40,450 nucleotides of DNA, from positions 1 through 40,450 of the forward strand of contig NZ_JAIVFV010000053.1 in the NCBI RefSeq assembly GCF_020829445.1, given 5' to 3'. The notes under the pieces are model-generated. The model saw only the letters and a list, made by a program, of their open reading frames with translations, was not told the DNA's origin and did not search any database. Origin of the DNA: Nostoc sp. CHAB 5836. GTDB taxonomy: Bacteria; Cyanobacteriota; Cyanobacteriia; Cyanobacteriales; Nostocaceae. The translations under genes and the position numbers were made by a program. Below are positions 9,195 through 18,292 of the stretch, piece after piece (position 1 is the first letter of the stretch; each line of letters begins with the position of its first letter).

Positions 9195-9198
9195 CTCC
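9195..9198 (-). promoter_or_regulatory. Ribosome binding site of the decarboxylase gene
   Basis: GGAG on the minus strand, six bases before the ATG at 9188. It is one of the few clear Shine-Dalgarno sites in this cluster. Confidence 0.7.
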
Positions 9199-9272
9199 AG
9201 AATATATCTTGGTTATTAATTGCCTTGCTACTAACTAACACCAAAAATACTAGCTTGTAAACAAGTTTGTAG

Positions 9273-9290
9273 TAAGGACTTTAGTCCTTA
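9273..9290. repeat. Intergenic hairpin, TAAGGACT-TT-AGTCCTTA
   Basis: A perfect 8-bp inverted repeat with two central bases, in the 137-bp gap between a PKS gene and the decarboxylase gene. A second, weaker hairpin (CTTGT/ACAAG) is next to it at 9254-9265. Neither is followed by a T-run in the direction of transcription, so it does not look like an intrinsic terminator. It resembles small dispersed palindromes common between genes of Nostoc-type genomes. Confidence 0.6.
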
Positions 9291-9325
9291 TTTTCTCAAC
9301 AAACCCTTAACTAGGTTTAAAAATA

Positions 9326-12300
9326 CTAATTATCTTCCATTATTGATGCCCTTCGATGATTTTGTCTGGCTTGTTTGCGACGTTTAATTGAAGCAGACCT
9401 TGTTTGAGTTCGGTAAGAATCTTTTTGCAAATAAGCTTGCTCATCGCTACTTAACAACTCAGCAAGTGAACTGATAGTTGGTCTTTCATAAATGCTGATT
9501 ATCGGAATATGAGCATTTAATTCTTTTTGTAGCTGGGAGATAATCTCAACACCGATGAGAGAACTACCTCCCAAATCAAAAAAGTTATCATAAATACCAA
9601 TTTTTTCAATTCCTAAAACTTTTTGCCAAGTTGTAGCAACTATTTGCTCTACATTGTTGCTAGCTGGGACATACTCACTTTGTAAGTTTGCTCTGGAATA
9701 GAGCGATAAAGTATTTGGATTATTTGATGATTCCTTGTTTTGTAAAAAGTTTCGTTTTATCCATTGCTCAATTCTCGGTTGTAATTCTCCCGCAGAAACA
9801 ACAATTTGAGGAGTTTTAGTTAGAGATAATACACGGTTAAAGACATCTATACCTTCTTCCCATGTCATGCGTAATTTTTCTAACGCTAATCCCACAGTTA
9901 AATCCTGTATATCGTCTTCTTGAGATTGCCAAGTATCCCAGTTCACACTAATACAAGGAAACAAATTTATCTGGTTTTGCTTCTGAGCGTAAGCATCCAT
10001 AAAAATGTTGGCGGCAGAATATGAAGTTAACCCTAAACCTCCTAAAACAGATGATGAGGAAGATGTGAATAAACAAAAATCTAACTTTTGAGATTGCAAA
10101 ACTTTTTCTAAAATAAATAGTCCATAAACTTTAGGATGAAATTGTAATTGACTTTGAGTTTTAGAACTTTCTTCGATAGTGTAATACGCATCGTCATTAA
10201 TTCCGGCTGCGTGGATCACACCATTAATTTTACCAAAACTTTCATTAGCTAACGCTATAGCTTGTTGCATTTGTTGTTCATTGGCTACATCAGCAGCGAT
10301 CGCACGAACTTCAGCACCTAATTCTTCAAGCCTCATTACCTTTTTTAGCTTCTGGCTAACTTCATTAGATTCATCATGATTTAGTAGCCATTCAGACCAT
10401 TGATGTCTTTCAGGTATGCCTTTTCTACCGATTAAAACTAACTTAGCCTGCATTGTTTTTGCTAAGTATTCTGACATTGCTAAACCAATGCGACCAAGCC
10501 CACCAGTGATTAGGTAAACACCCCCTTTTCTCAACTTGGTTTTGCTGATAATACCTTCATCTAAATGTACAGCTTCATAAGTTTTAATCCAGCGATGATT
10601 GCCACGATAAGCAATTAAGTTCTCAGTTATTGGGGCTGTAAATTCTGTAAGCAGTAACTCTATCAGTGTTTGTGATGGCTTAATTCCAGATTTTGGCAGT
10701 ACAATATCAAAGCAACAGCAAGTTATATTGTGATACTCTTGTGGAATTACATTGCATGGCCCTAATATAGTTGCCTTCTCAGGGCATAAATCTTCGCTAC
10801 CAGTTATATCATGTAGATTACTGGTGATAACCATTAACTTTATTGGCTCAATTATATTTTGTTTTGCCAAGGCTTGTGTCAGAAATAGCAGACTATCAAA
10901 ACCAAGATTTTGGCAATCTTCAAAAAACTGATATTGTACTTGTGGCTCTAGCTCTTGACTAGGTAAAATATCGTTAGGAGTAATGCTCCAAAAATGTGCG
11001 ATCGCTTGTGGAATCAAATTCTGTTCTTTTAATACTTCTAGTAAAGTATCGTAATCATCCTTTTGTTGAGGATTGATTGTGTATATACACTCATCAAGCT
11101 TAGAAAATTTATCTGCAACCCTAACAAAAATCACATCCTGACTTTGTTGTTTAAGTCGTTCAGCAATTTCTACTCCCACTCCATAATTATCGATAAACAC
11201 TAACCAACATGACTTTTGTTCTACCAGACTTTGCGGTTGCAAAAACTCAATTGGTGTCGATTCTTTCCAGCGAGGAATGTAGAACCAGTCAGCAATATCT
11301 GGCTTTTTATCTGACGTTTTTGGCGACATCATTGCCAAAGTTGCATTTCGATTTACCTCAATCCAGTAACGCTGGTGTTCAAAAGGATAAGTAGGTAAGG
11401 GTATACGATGACGCTTTTCATTTACATAAAAACCTGACCAATCAATTTGAATTCCTACTAACCAAAGCCTACCCAAAGTGTTAAGTAAAAATTCTACATC
11501 TGATTGTTGCTCTTGAGGATGCCGTATAGAGGTTAGTGCTATCAGTTTATCTGTTTGATGTTGTTTCGCCAAACTAGTTAACGTCCGTCCCGGCCCAACT
11601 TCCAACAGTATTGGCTCTGATTGTTTAAGCAATTCTGCGATTCCTAAACTGAAGCGTACTGGTTGTCTTAAATGTCTAGCCCAATAGTTAGGATCTGTTA
11701 CTTCTGCGGTAATCCAAGTTCCACTAACATTAGAAATAAACGGAATTTTTGGGGAATTAAGTTTTAAATTTTGTAATGACTGGATGAAAGTCTCAATGAT
11801 GGGTTCCATCTTATGAGAATGAAAGGCGTGGGAAGTATGCAAACATCTAAAATTTACACCTATTTCTTGTAGCTTCTGTTGTAATTTCTCTATTGCTTCT
11901 GTCGCCCCAGACACCACACAAGAAGAAGGTGAATTACTCGCAGCTAGAGAGATTTCCTTTTCTAGCAGTTGTTGTACTTCCTGTTCTGGAAGCTGAATAG
12001 AGAGCATAGCACCACCAGGCAACTGCTGCATTAGTTTTCCTCGCATTGCAACTATGGCTAGGGCATCTTCCAAAGAGAAAACTCCAGCGATCGTTGCAGC
12101 TACATATTCCCCTATACTGTGACCAATCATCATCTCAGGGTGCACACCCCATGCCATCCACAACTTGGCCATAGCATATTCAATCACAAACAACGCAGGT
12201 TGAGTAATTGCTGTTTGCTGCAACTTTTGTGTTGCTTCTTGAGCTTTTTCCGCACTGGGATAAAGAACTGTACGCAAGTCTAATTCCAAGTGAGGTTTGA

Positions 12301-13999
12301 GGAGTTCGCAGCAGTAATCAATTTGCTGTCTAAATACGGTTTCACTCTCGTATAATTCTCGACCCATATTTACATATTGCGAACCTTGTCCGGAAAACAT
12401 AAATACAACCGGACGATTACAAGGTTCTTGGTAATGGGTGAAAGCTCTTTGAGGATCTTGCAATGCATTGATTGCATCTTCTTGGTTTTGGCAAACTACC
12501 ATTCGGCGATGGTTCAAATTCCACCGCCCTAATTGCAAGGTATGAGCAACATCCGCAAGGTTTATATTTGAGTTATTTTGTAGATAATTAACCAGATTTT
12601 CTGTAGCAGTTTCTAGTGCTGTATTCGTCTTAGTTGAAAGTAATAATAGTTGCCAAGTCCGAGAACGACTAGATGATTTAATTATGGGAGCTTCTTCTAA
12701 AATTACATGGGCATTTGTCCCGCCAAAACCAAAGGAACTAACACCCGCACGACGAGGAGTGCCGTTAGTTTTCCACTCAGATAATTTATTGTTTACATAG
12801 AAGGGACTATTGGTGAAATCAATTTGGGGTGATGGTTCTTCAAAGTTCAAACTGGGGGGAATTTGTTTGTGTTTTAGAGCTAATACAGTTTTAATCAAAC
12901 CTGCTACTCCAGCAGTTGAATCTAAATGTCCAATATTGGTTTTCACAGAACCAATGCCACAAAATCCCTTGTTTTGAGTTTTAGTACGGAAAGCTTGTGT
13001 TAAAGCAGCGATTTCAACAGGGTCTCCTAAAGAAGTTCCGGTTCCATGTGCTTCAATGTAGCTAATGGTATCGGGTTCCACCTCAGCCATAACCTGGGCT
13101 GCTCTTATTACCTTAGCTTGGCCATCTACGCTGGGTGCTGTGTAGCTAACTTTATTTGACCCATCGTTATTAATCGCAGAGCCTTTGATAATAGCATGGA
13201 TGCAATCGCCATCTGCGATCGCTTCTTCTAAACGCTTTAAAACTACAAGACCCAAACCTCTTCCTTTTACTGTTCCCGCAGCCTTTGCATCAAAAGCACG
13301 GCAATGTCCATCAGGAGATTCAATACCTCCATCTTGATATAAATAACCATTTGCTGTAGATATTGAAACTCCCCCTGCTAAAGCAATATCACACTCACCA
13401 CTGAGCAGACTTTGGCAGGCTAAATGTACAGCAACCAATGAGCTTGAGCAAGTAGTTTGCACCGCAAAACTTGGCCCCTGCAAATTTAATTTATAAGAAG
13501 CAAGTGTAGTAACATAATCTGGAGAAGTTCCTTTTTCTATCTGTTTATCACCTACAGAGGATATAAGCTCGTAATTAGAATAAATATTAAGTAGATAACT
13601 GCCAAAACTTGTACCAGCGTAAACCCCAATTGGTTTTGTATAGATATCTGAACTATAACCAGCATCCTCAAGTGCTTTCCATGAATATTCCAAGAAAAAA
13701 CGGAGTGAAGGGTCGATGACTTCAGCTTCTCTAGGGCTGATGTCAAAGAATGAAGCATCAAACAAATCTATACCTTCGACTACACCTTCCGCTTTCACAT
13801 AATTGATGTCGTTCAATAAAGCCGCATCTACACCTAAATCTTTTAATTCTTGGTCATTAAATCTATGTATTGACTCTACTCCGTCTCGAAGATTTTGCCA
13901 AAACTGCTGAATATTTTGAGCCTCTGGAAAACAGCCACTCATCCCAATAATAGCTATTTCCAGACCATTTCTATTACTTGATGTTTCTGAGTTCTCCAT
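9326..13999 (-). CDS. Type I PKS module KS-AT-KR-ACP
   Basis: A 1557-residue single-module PKS that would extend the chain from the preceding NRPS (14029-16797) by one malonate and reduce the beta-keto group. KS: Cys184 in TTCSSSL, with EAHGTGT and NIGHLD; the usual DPQxR motif reads DPSLR. AT: GHSIGE with Ser628, plus HAFHS, indicating malonyl-CoA. KR: GGLGRIG and Tyr1327 in SYSAAN. ACP: GGSSL with Ser1480. No DH or ER is visible, so a beta-hydroxyl is expected. The C terminus is a basic tail (IKRRKQARQNHRR) that probably docks to the next KS. It starts 29 bp after the preceding NRPS gene without a good Shine-Dalgarno, suggesting coupled expression. It is followed by a 137-bp gap holding a hairpin. 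Confidence 0.96.
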   Translation of the reverse strand: MENSETSSNRNGLEIAIIGMSGCFPEAQNIQQFWQNLRDGVESIHRFNDQELKDLGVDAALLNDINYVKAEGVVEGIDLFDASFFDISPREAEVIDPSLRFFLEYSWKALEDAGYSSDIYTKPIGVYAGTSFGSYLLNIYSNYELISSVGDKQIEKGTSPDYVTTLASYKLNLQGPSFAVQTTCSSSLVAVHLACQSLLSGECDIALAGGVSISTANGYLYQDGGIESPDGHCRAFDAKAAGTVKGRGLGLVVLKRLEEAIADGDCIHAIIKGSAINNDGSNKVSYTAPSVDGQAKVIRAAQVMAEVEPDTISYIEAHGTGTSLGDPVEIAALTQAFRTKTQNKGFCGIGSVKTNIGHLDSTAGVAGLIKTVLALKHKQIPPSLNFEEPSPQIDFTNSPFYVNNKLSEWKTNGTPRRAGVSSFGFGGTNAHVILEEAPIIKSSSRSRTWQLLLLSTKTNTALETATENLVNYLQNNSNINLADVAHTLQLGRWNLNHRRMVVCQNQEDAINALQDPQRAFTHYQEPCNRPVVFMFSGQGSQYVNMGRELYESETVFRQQIDYCCELLKPHLELDLRTVLYPSAEKAQEATQKLQQTAITQPALFVIEYAMAKLWMAWGVHPEMMIGHSIGEYVAATIAGVFSLEDALAIVAMRGKLMQQLPGGAMLSIQLPEQEVQQLLEKEISLAASNSPSSCVVSGATEAIEKLQQKLQEIGVNFRCLHTSHAFHSHKMEPIIETFIQSLQNLKLNSPKIPFISNVSGTWITAEVTDPNYWARHLRQPVRFSLGIAELLKQSEPILLEVGPGRTLTSLAKQHQTDKLIALTSIRHPQEQQSDVEFLLNTLGRLWLVGIQIDWSGFYVNEKRHRIPLPTYPFEHQRYWIEVNRNATLAMMSPKTSDKKPDIADWFYIPRWKESTPIEFLQPQSLVEQKSCWLVFIDNYGVGVEIAERLKQQSQDVIFVRVADKFSKLDECIYTINPQQKDDYDTLLEVLKEQNLIPQAIAHFWSITPNDILPSQELEPQVQYQFFEDCQNLGFDSLLFLTQALAKQNIIEPIKLMVITSNLHDITGSEDLCPEKATILGPCNVIPQEYHNITCCCFDIVLPKSGIKPSQTLIELLLTEFTAPITENLIAYRGNHRWIKTYEAVHLDEGIISKTKLRKGGVYLITGGLGRIGLAMSEYLAKTMQAKLVLIGRKGIPERHQWSEWLLNHDESNEVSQKLKKVMRLEELGAEVRAIAADVANEQQMQQAIALANESFGKINGVIHAAGINDDAYYTIEESSKTQSQLQFHPKVYGLFILEKVLQSQKLDFCLFTSSSSSVLGGLGLTSYSAANIFMDAYAQKQNQINLFPCISVNWDTWQSQEDDIQDLTVGLALEKLRMTWEEGIDVFNRVLSLTKTPQIVVSAGELQPRIEQWIKRNFLQNKESSNNPNTLSLYSRANLQSEYVPASNNVEQIVATTWQKVLGIEKIGIYDNFFDLGGSSLIGVEIISQLQKELNAHIPIISIYERPTISSLAELLSSDEQAYLQKDSYRTQTRSASIKRRKQARQNHRRASIMEDN

Positions 14000-14028
14000 G
14001 ATTAATATTAGTTATTTATTAGTTACTA

Positions 14029-16797
14029 TTAAACATTCTGTTGTTTTTTCTGTAAAAAGCGTTGTTTTAATCTGGCTTTACCAGCTTCTAACTGTTCATT
14101 TAATTCATTACTTTGATTGGTAAAGCTTTCATCATTTTCTTCTTGACTTAAATATCGAGAAATGGAGCTAATTGTTGGATATTTAAACAGGTCAGTTATT
14201 ACCAAGTCAGCTTTAAAAAGTTCTCGTACTTTACTGTAAACTTGAAGCACATTTAGTGAATGACCACCAAGTTCAAAAAAGTTATCTTGAATACCGACTT
14301 TTTCCACCTTAAGTATTTTTTGCCAAATATCAGCAATTGCGTGTTCCATTTCATTTCGCGGCAATACGTAAACTGTTTCTAATTGCGGACGAAGATTATC
14401 TGGTTTGGGTAAAGCTTTACGGTCTACCTTACCACTAGGTGCTAGCGGTAGATTTTCTAGCATTACAAAAGCAGAAGGTAACATGTGGTCAGGTAATTTT
14501 TCTTTTAAGAAGCTACGCAATTCACTAATACTAGGAACTGCTTCTGTCTTAGCAACCACATAGGCAACCAATTGCAAGTTACCTGGTTCGTCTTGCTGAA
14601 CCACGACTACATTTTCACGTACATTCGGATGCTGACCCAAAAATGTCTCAATTTCCCCCAGTTCAACGCGAAAACCACGAATCTTTACTTGATGGTCAAT
14701 ACGTCCGAGAAATTGTATATTTCCATCAGGAAGCCACCTTCCTAAATCTCCAGTTTTATAGATTAAATCTCTGCGATTTTCTGGTAATTTCTGGCTAACA
14801 TCTGTAAACGGATTGGGAACAAAGCTTAAATTAGTTTTTTCTTCATTTTTCCAGTACCCATCACCTACACCAATTCCCGATACACAAATCTCTCCAGGAG
14901 CACCAATAGGTAATAGTTGCATTTCTCTATCCAAGATGTAGAGATTTAAGTTGGCTAATGGTTTCCCAATTGGAACTGTTCGCTGATTTTCTGGTAAAGG
15001 CTTGTCAACGATAAACTGAGTAATATCATCAGCAGCTTCAGTAGGGCCATAAGCGTTAACAATTTTGATTTCGGGATATATCTCAAGCCATTTATTTACC
15101 CAACTTACTGATACTGGTTCCCCCACAACCATCATCCATTTTAAACATGGTAATTCTCTTTCATGAATTGGTAGTTGGGAAGTATATTCAAGCAAGCCTC
15201 CAAATAATGCTGGTACTAATTCAACAACTGTAATTTTTTGTGATTTGAGTGCTTGAAATAGTTTATCAGGAATAGCAACGGTTTCTATATCTACTATTAC
15301 TGTCTTACCACCGATTAAAAGTGGTGCTAAAAATTGCCATACAGAAATATCTGTAGAAGACGGAGCGCTTTGGAGAAAACAAAACTCCTGTGTTAACTCC
15401 AACTCATCAAATTGGGCATAAATATGATTGATTGCACCATCATGCCTGACAATTGCCCCCTTTGGTAATCCTGTAGACCCGGAAGTATAAAGCATATAAG
15501 CTGGGTCAACAGCATCATTTATAACTTCTACATTATCATTAGATAGTTGCTTAAAATCAAGTTTATCATATATTTTTAATCCTATTTGTTTAGCAAGCGG
15601 TATATCTTGATTAACAATGCTATCTAAACAAATAATAGATGATAATTCTGAACAGCCTTCTACCAGTCCCGGTAGAAGATTAAATAGGGAAAAATCTGTT
15701 AATAGCAATTTAACTTCGCTATTAGATAGCATATATTTAATTCGATTTGGTGGATAGGTACTATCAATGGGTACGTATGCTCCACCTGCCTTATATATAG
15801 CAAGAATAGCAACAAGAAAATTGATGTCGCGGTCTTTAAAAATGCCTACAAACTCTCCTTTGCAGACTCCTAATTTCCGTAATAATTCAGCTAGTTGATT
15901 AGCTTGACAATTTAGTTCTTGGTACGTTAGTTTATTTTGTTGATGAATGACAGCTATATTGTTTGGAGTTTGAGATACTTGCTTTTCAAATAGTTGATTT
16001 ATCGTCTTTTCAACTGGATATTGTTTAATGTTGTTATTAAATTCTGTTAATAACTGGTATCGCTCAAATTTTTTCAATAGAACAACATCAGAAGTTTGAG
16101 TATGAATATTATTTATAACATTTTCAAGAATATTGGTATAATATCTACTCATGAATTTTATATTTTCATCTTCAAACAGATGTTCCTTATAATCTATGTC
16201 TGCACTAATATTTTCACCGTTAACCTTAAAAGAAATTGTTATGTCATTATTGAGTTGGTTTAAATTGCTTTTAAGATGAATATTTTCTAAACAAACTACT
16301 ATATCAAAAATTGGATGCTGATTAGGGCTTGTTGGTAGAGCCAATAAATCAATTAGTTCATCAAAATTATAGTTCTGATGACTGTAAGCTGCGATCGCAG
16401 CATCTTTAACTTGCAAAAGTAAATCTTTGAATGAAAGTTGAGGTTTGACTTGAGTACGCAAAGGAATAACTTTGGTATTTATGCAATCTATACCAATTTT
16501 ATCATATACTGGTATTCCGACAATAATATCATTATTTCTAGTATATTTTGGTAGCAATATATTAAATACAGATAGAAGTATCAAGTAAATTGAAAAATAA
16601 GAGCCTTTACCTAACTTAATAATTGCTTGAGATAAAGTATCTGATAAATCAAAGCTAAAAGATTTGTTTTTCCCACTAGAAAACAAAGGTCTGACATAGT
16701 CTAGCATCAGATTTGTTTCTGGTAATTCTCCTGATAGTTTATTTATCCAATAAACTTTTTGAGAGAATGAGTCATTTGAATCTAGATGTATACCCAT
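14029..16797 (-). CDS. NRPS: half condensation domain, adenylation, PCP
   Basis: A 922-residue protein that activates one amino acid and tethers it. I start it at the ATG at 16797, not at the in-frame ATG at 16842, because AAGGAG lies seven bases before it. Residues 1 to about 235 match only the C-terminal lobe of a C domain; the HHxxxDG half is absent. The A domain follows, with YTSGSTGLPKG, NAYGPTE, YKTGDL and the core Lys in PSGKVDRKAL. I align its pocket by eye as DIWEMVADDK; the acidic residues E278, D330 and D331 suit a diamino acid, and the adjacent EctB-type gene points to 2,4-diaminobutyrate (inference). PCP: GGHSL with Ser847. The basic tail GKARLKQR precedes a KS-first protein. The missing catalytic C half may be replaced in trans by the free C domain at 19340-20743. 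Confidence 0.93.
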   Translation of the reverse strand: MGIHLDSNDSFSQKVYWINKLSGELPETNLMLDYVRPLFSSGKNKSFSFDLSDTLSQAIIKLGKGSYFSIYLILLSVFNILLPKYTRNNDIIVGIPVYDKIGIDCINTKVIPLRTQVKPQLSFKDLLLQVKDAAIAAYSHQNYNFDELIDLLALPTSPNQHPIFDIVVCLENIHLKSNLNQLNNDITISFKVNGENISADIDYKEHLFEDENIKFMSRYYTNILENVINNIHTQTSDVVLLKKFERYQLLTEFNNNIKQYPVEKTINQLFEKQVSQTPNNIAVIHQQNKLTYQELNCQANQLAELLRKLGVCKGEFVGIFKDRDINFLVAILAIYKAGGAYVPIDSTYPPNRIKYMLSNSEVKLLLTDFSLFNLLPGLVEGCSELSSIICLDSIVNQDIPLAKQIGLKIYDKLDFKQLSNDNVEVINDAVDPAYMLYTSGSTGLPKGAIVRHDGAINHIYAQFDELELTQEFCFLQSAPSSTDISVWQFLAPLLIGGKTVIVDIETVAIPDKLFQALKSQKITVVELVPALFGGLLEYTSQLPIHERELPCLKWMMVVGEPVSVSWVNKWLEIYPEIKIVNAYGPTEAADDITQFIVDKPLPENQRTVPIGKPLANLNLYILDREMQLLPIGAPGEICVSGIGVGDGYWKNEEKTNLSFVPNPFTDVSQKLPENRRDLIYKTGDLGRWLPDGNIQFLGRIDHQVKIRGFRVELGEIETFLGQHPNVRENVVVVQQDEPGNLQLVAYVVAKTEAVPSISELRSFLKEKLPDHMLPSAFVMLENLPLAPSGKVDRKALPKPDNLRPQLETVYVLPRNEMEHAIADIWQKILKVEKVGIQDNFFELGGHSLNVLQVYSKVRELFKADLVITDLFKYPTISSISRYLSQEENDESFTNQSNELNEQLEAGKARLKQRFLQKKQQNV
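16040..16797 (-). other. Truncated condensation domain (C-terminal lobe only)
   Basis: Starts at the level of the helix after the active site (QKVYWINKLSGELPE) and runs through the usual late C-domain landmarks (for example AYSHQNYNFDELIDLL) into the A domain. The N-terminal lobe with the catalytic HHxxxDG motif is not encoded here or in the 175 bp upstream. It is likely to keep only structural or docking contacts. Confidence 0.85.
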
Positions 16798-16803
16798 ATT
16801 TTT

Positions 16804-16809
16804 CTCCTT
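16804..16809 (-). promoter_or_regulatory. Strong ribosome binding site that sets the start of the half-C NRPS gene
   Basis: AAGGAG on the minus strand, seven bases before the ATG at 16797. The upstream in-frame ATG at 16842 has no such site, so the shorter protein is preferred. Confidence 0.8.
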
Positions 16810-16885
16810 GTAACCAATTACTTGCTGAATTATAAGACTCATATTTGATTTTTGAAAAAAACTCAGTACACCTTTATTCCTTCTT

Positions 16886-16913
16886 CCCAGTCCCTAGTCC
16901 CCAGTCCCCAGTC
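16886..16913. repeat. Heptamer tandem repeat (STRR type), CCCAGTC x4
   Basis: Four tandem heptamers: CCCAGTC at 16886, 16900 and 16907, and CCTAGTC at 16893. This is the classic cyanobacterial short tandem repeat format. It sits in the 175-bp gap between the aminotransferase gene and the truncated NRPS gene, at the place where the C domain has been lost. Confidence 0.85.
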
Positions 16914-16972
16914 TCTACGAGTAATTCAGGAATCAAATCAGATTGCTATATAAATACTAATATTTAACTTTA

Positions 16973-18226
16973 CTAATGTATACAGTCATCAAAAGCTTTT
17001 TTGATAATTGAACATCCTTTTTCCAAGGTAGACATATCAATGATTAAAGGCGGCAAAATTTTTATAACAGTATCATTTCTGCCTGCTCGTTCAACTATTA
17101 ATCCTAGTTCAAAACAACGCGATGTAATACTTTTAGCTAAACTACTACCACCAAAGTTTTTAACATCAATACCCCAAATCATTCCAATTCCGCGAATTGC
17201 TATTTTCTCGCTAATTGGTAATATTTGTTGAGTTAGAAAATTTTTCAACAAAAGCTCTTTAGCCTTAACATCCTGTTCAAAATTACAACTTTCTCTATAT
17301 TCTAGAGCAGCTGTTGCTCCTACAAATGCCAATTGATTACCCCTAAAAGTACCATTATGTTCACCCGGTTCCCATATATCTAACTCTGGCTTAATCAATA
17401 ATAGCGACATTGGAAAACCATACCCACTAATAGATTTAGAAAGTATTACCATATCAGGAACAATATTTGCTCTGTCAAAAGAAAAGAAAGGCCCTGTTCT
17501 ACCACAGCCTACTTGAATATCATCACAGATTAATAAAATATCATTTTCGTCACACAACTTTCTTAGTCTTTGTATCCAGTCAATAGGAGCTATAACAACT
17601 CCACCTTCAGCTTGCACTGTTTCAAAGATTATTGCTGCTGGTTTTTCAATTCCAGAATTGACATCATTTAAAACTGTTTCTATATATTCTATTGTGTCAA
17701 AAGTTTCCATAAATCCATAGGGATAAGGCATAAATGTTACATGATTTGATGTACCAATTGCCCCTGCTCGAATTCCGATATTACCACTAATCGATAGGCT
17801 ACCTAAAGTCATTCCATGATATGCTCCCATGAATGAGAATATACCTGGTCTTCGTTTTACTTTTCTGGCTAACTTTAAAGCTGCTTCAACTGCATTTGTC
17901 CCTGTTGGGCCGCAAAACTGAATACGATAATCAAGTTTTCTTGAACTTAGCACTACCTCATCAAACTTAGCTAAAAATTTCTCTTTAGCCGAAGTATACA
18001 TATCTAAACCATGTGCAATTCCATCGGCATCTAAATATGACATAACCTTTTGCTTTATATAGTCATGGTTATGTCCATAATTTAAAGCACCTGCTCCTGC
18101 AAAAAAATCAATATATTCTTTGCCTGAGTCTGAATAAATTATCGAACCTTTAGCTCTATGAAATATATCAGGAAAACTACGACAATAGCTTCTGACGTTT
18201 GATTCACACTTTTCAAAAATATTCAT
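16973..18226 (-). CDS. L-2,4-diaminobutyrate aminotransferase, EctB-like (class III)
   Basis: A 417-residue PLP enzyme. EctB converts L-aspartate-4-semialdehyde and glutamate to L-2,4-diaminobutyrate and 2-oxoglutarate. EctB-type features: an N terminus of the form FEKCESNVRSYCRSFP, DFFAGAGALNYGHN near 40-53, DGIAHGLDM near 68, QFCGPTGTNAVEAALKLAR near 103, Asp235 in DDIQVGCGRTG for the PLP nitrogen, and Lys264 in LSKSISGYG for the aldimine. Length is normal for the family. No ectA or ectC is present, so ectoine synthesis is unlikely; the enzyme more plausibly feeds Dab to the next NRPS module, whose pocket is acid-lined. A weaker alternative is amination of a pathway intermediate. It lies 66 bp after the hydroxylase gene, probably in one transcript. 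No clear Shine-Dalgarno is seen, but the start agrees with EctB proteins. Confidence 0.9.
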   Translation of the reverse strand: MNIFEKCESNVRSYCRSFPDIFHRAKGSIIYSDSGKEYIDFFAGAGALNYGHNHDYIKQKVMSYLDADGIAHGLDMYTSAKEKFLAKFDEVVLSSRKLDYRIQFCGPTGTNAVEAALKLARKVKRRPGIFSFMGAYHGMTLGSLSISGNIGIRAGAIGTSNHVTFMPYPYGFMETFDTIEYIETVLNDVNSGIEKPAAIIFETVQAEGGVVIAPIDWIQRLRKLCDENDILLICDDIQVGCGRTGPFFSFDRANIVPDMVILSKSISGYGFPMSLLLIKPELDIWEPGEHNGTFRGNQLAFVGATAALEYRESCNFEQDVKAKELLLKNFLTQQILPISEKIAIRGIGMIWGIDVKNFGGSSLAKSITSRCFELGLIVERAGRNDTVIKILPPLIIDMSTLEKGCSIIKKAFDDCIH

Positions 18227-18292
18227 GAGAGTGTTCTGTTTAAATTATAAAATGGATTCAGTTTGCTATCAACACTAGATAAGTTGATAATT

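Noticed and set aside
16798-16842. Longer start (ATG at 16842) for the half-C NRPS
   Set aside because: No Shine-Dalgarno before it, whereas AAGGAG precedes the ATG at 16797.
16973-18226. An ectoine biosynthesis locus
   Set aside because: Only the EctB-type enzyme is present; no ectA or ectC, and the neighbours are NRPS/PKS genes.
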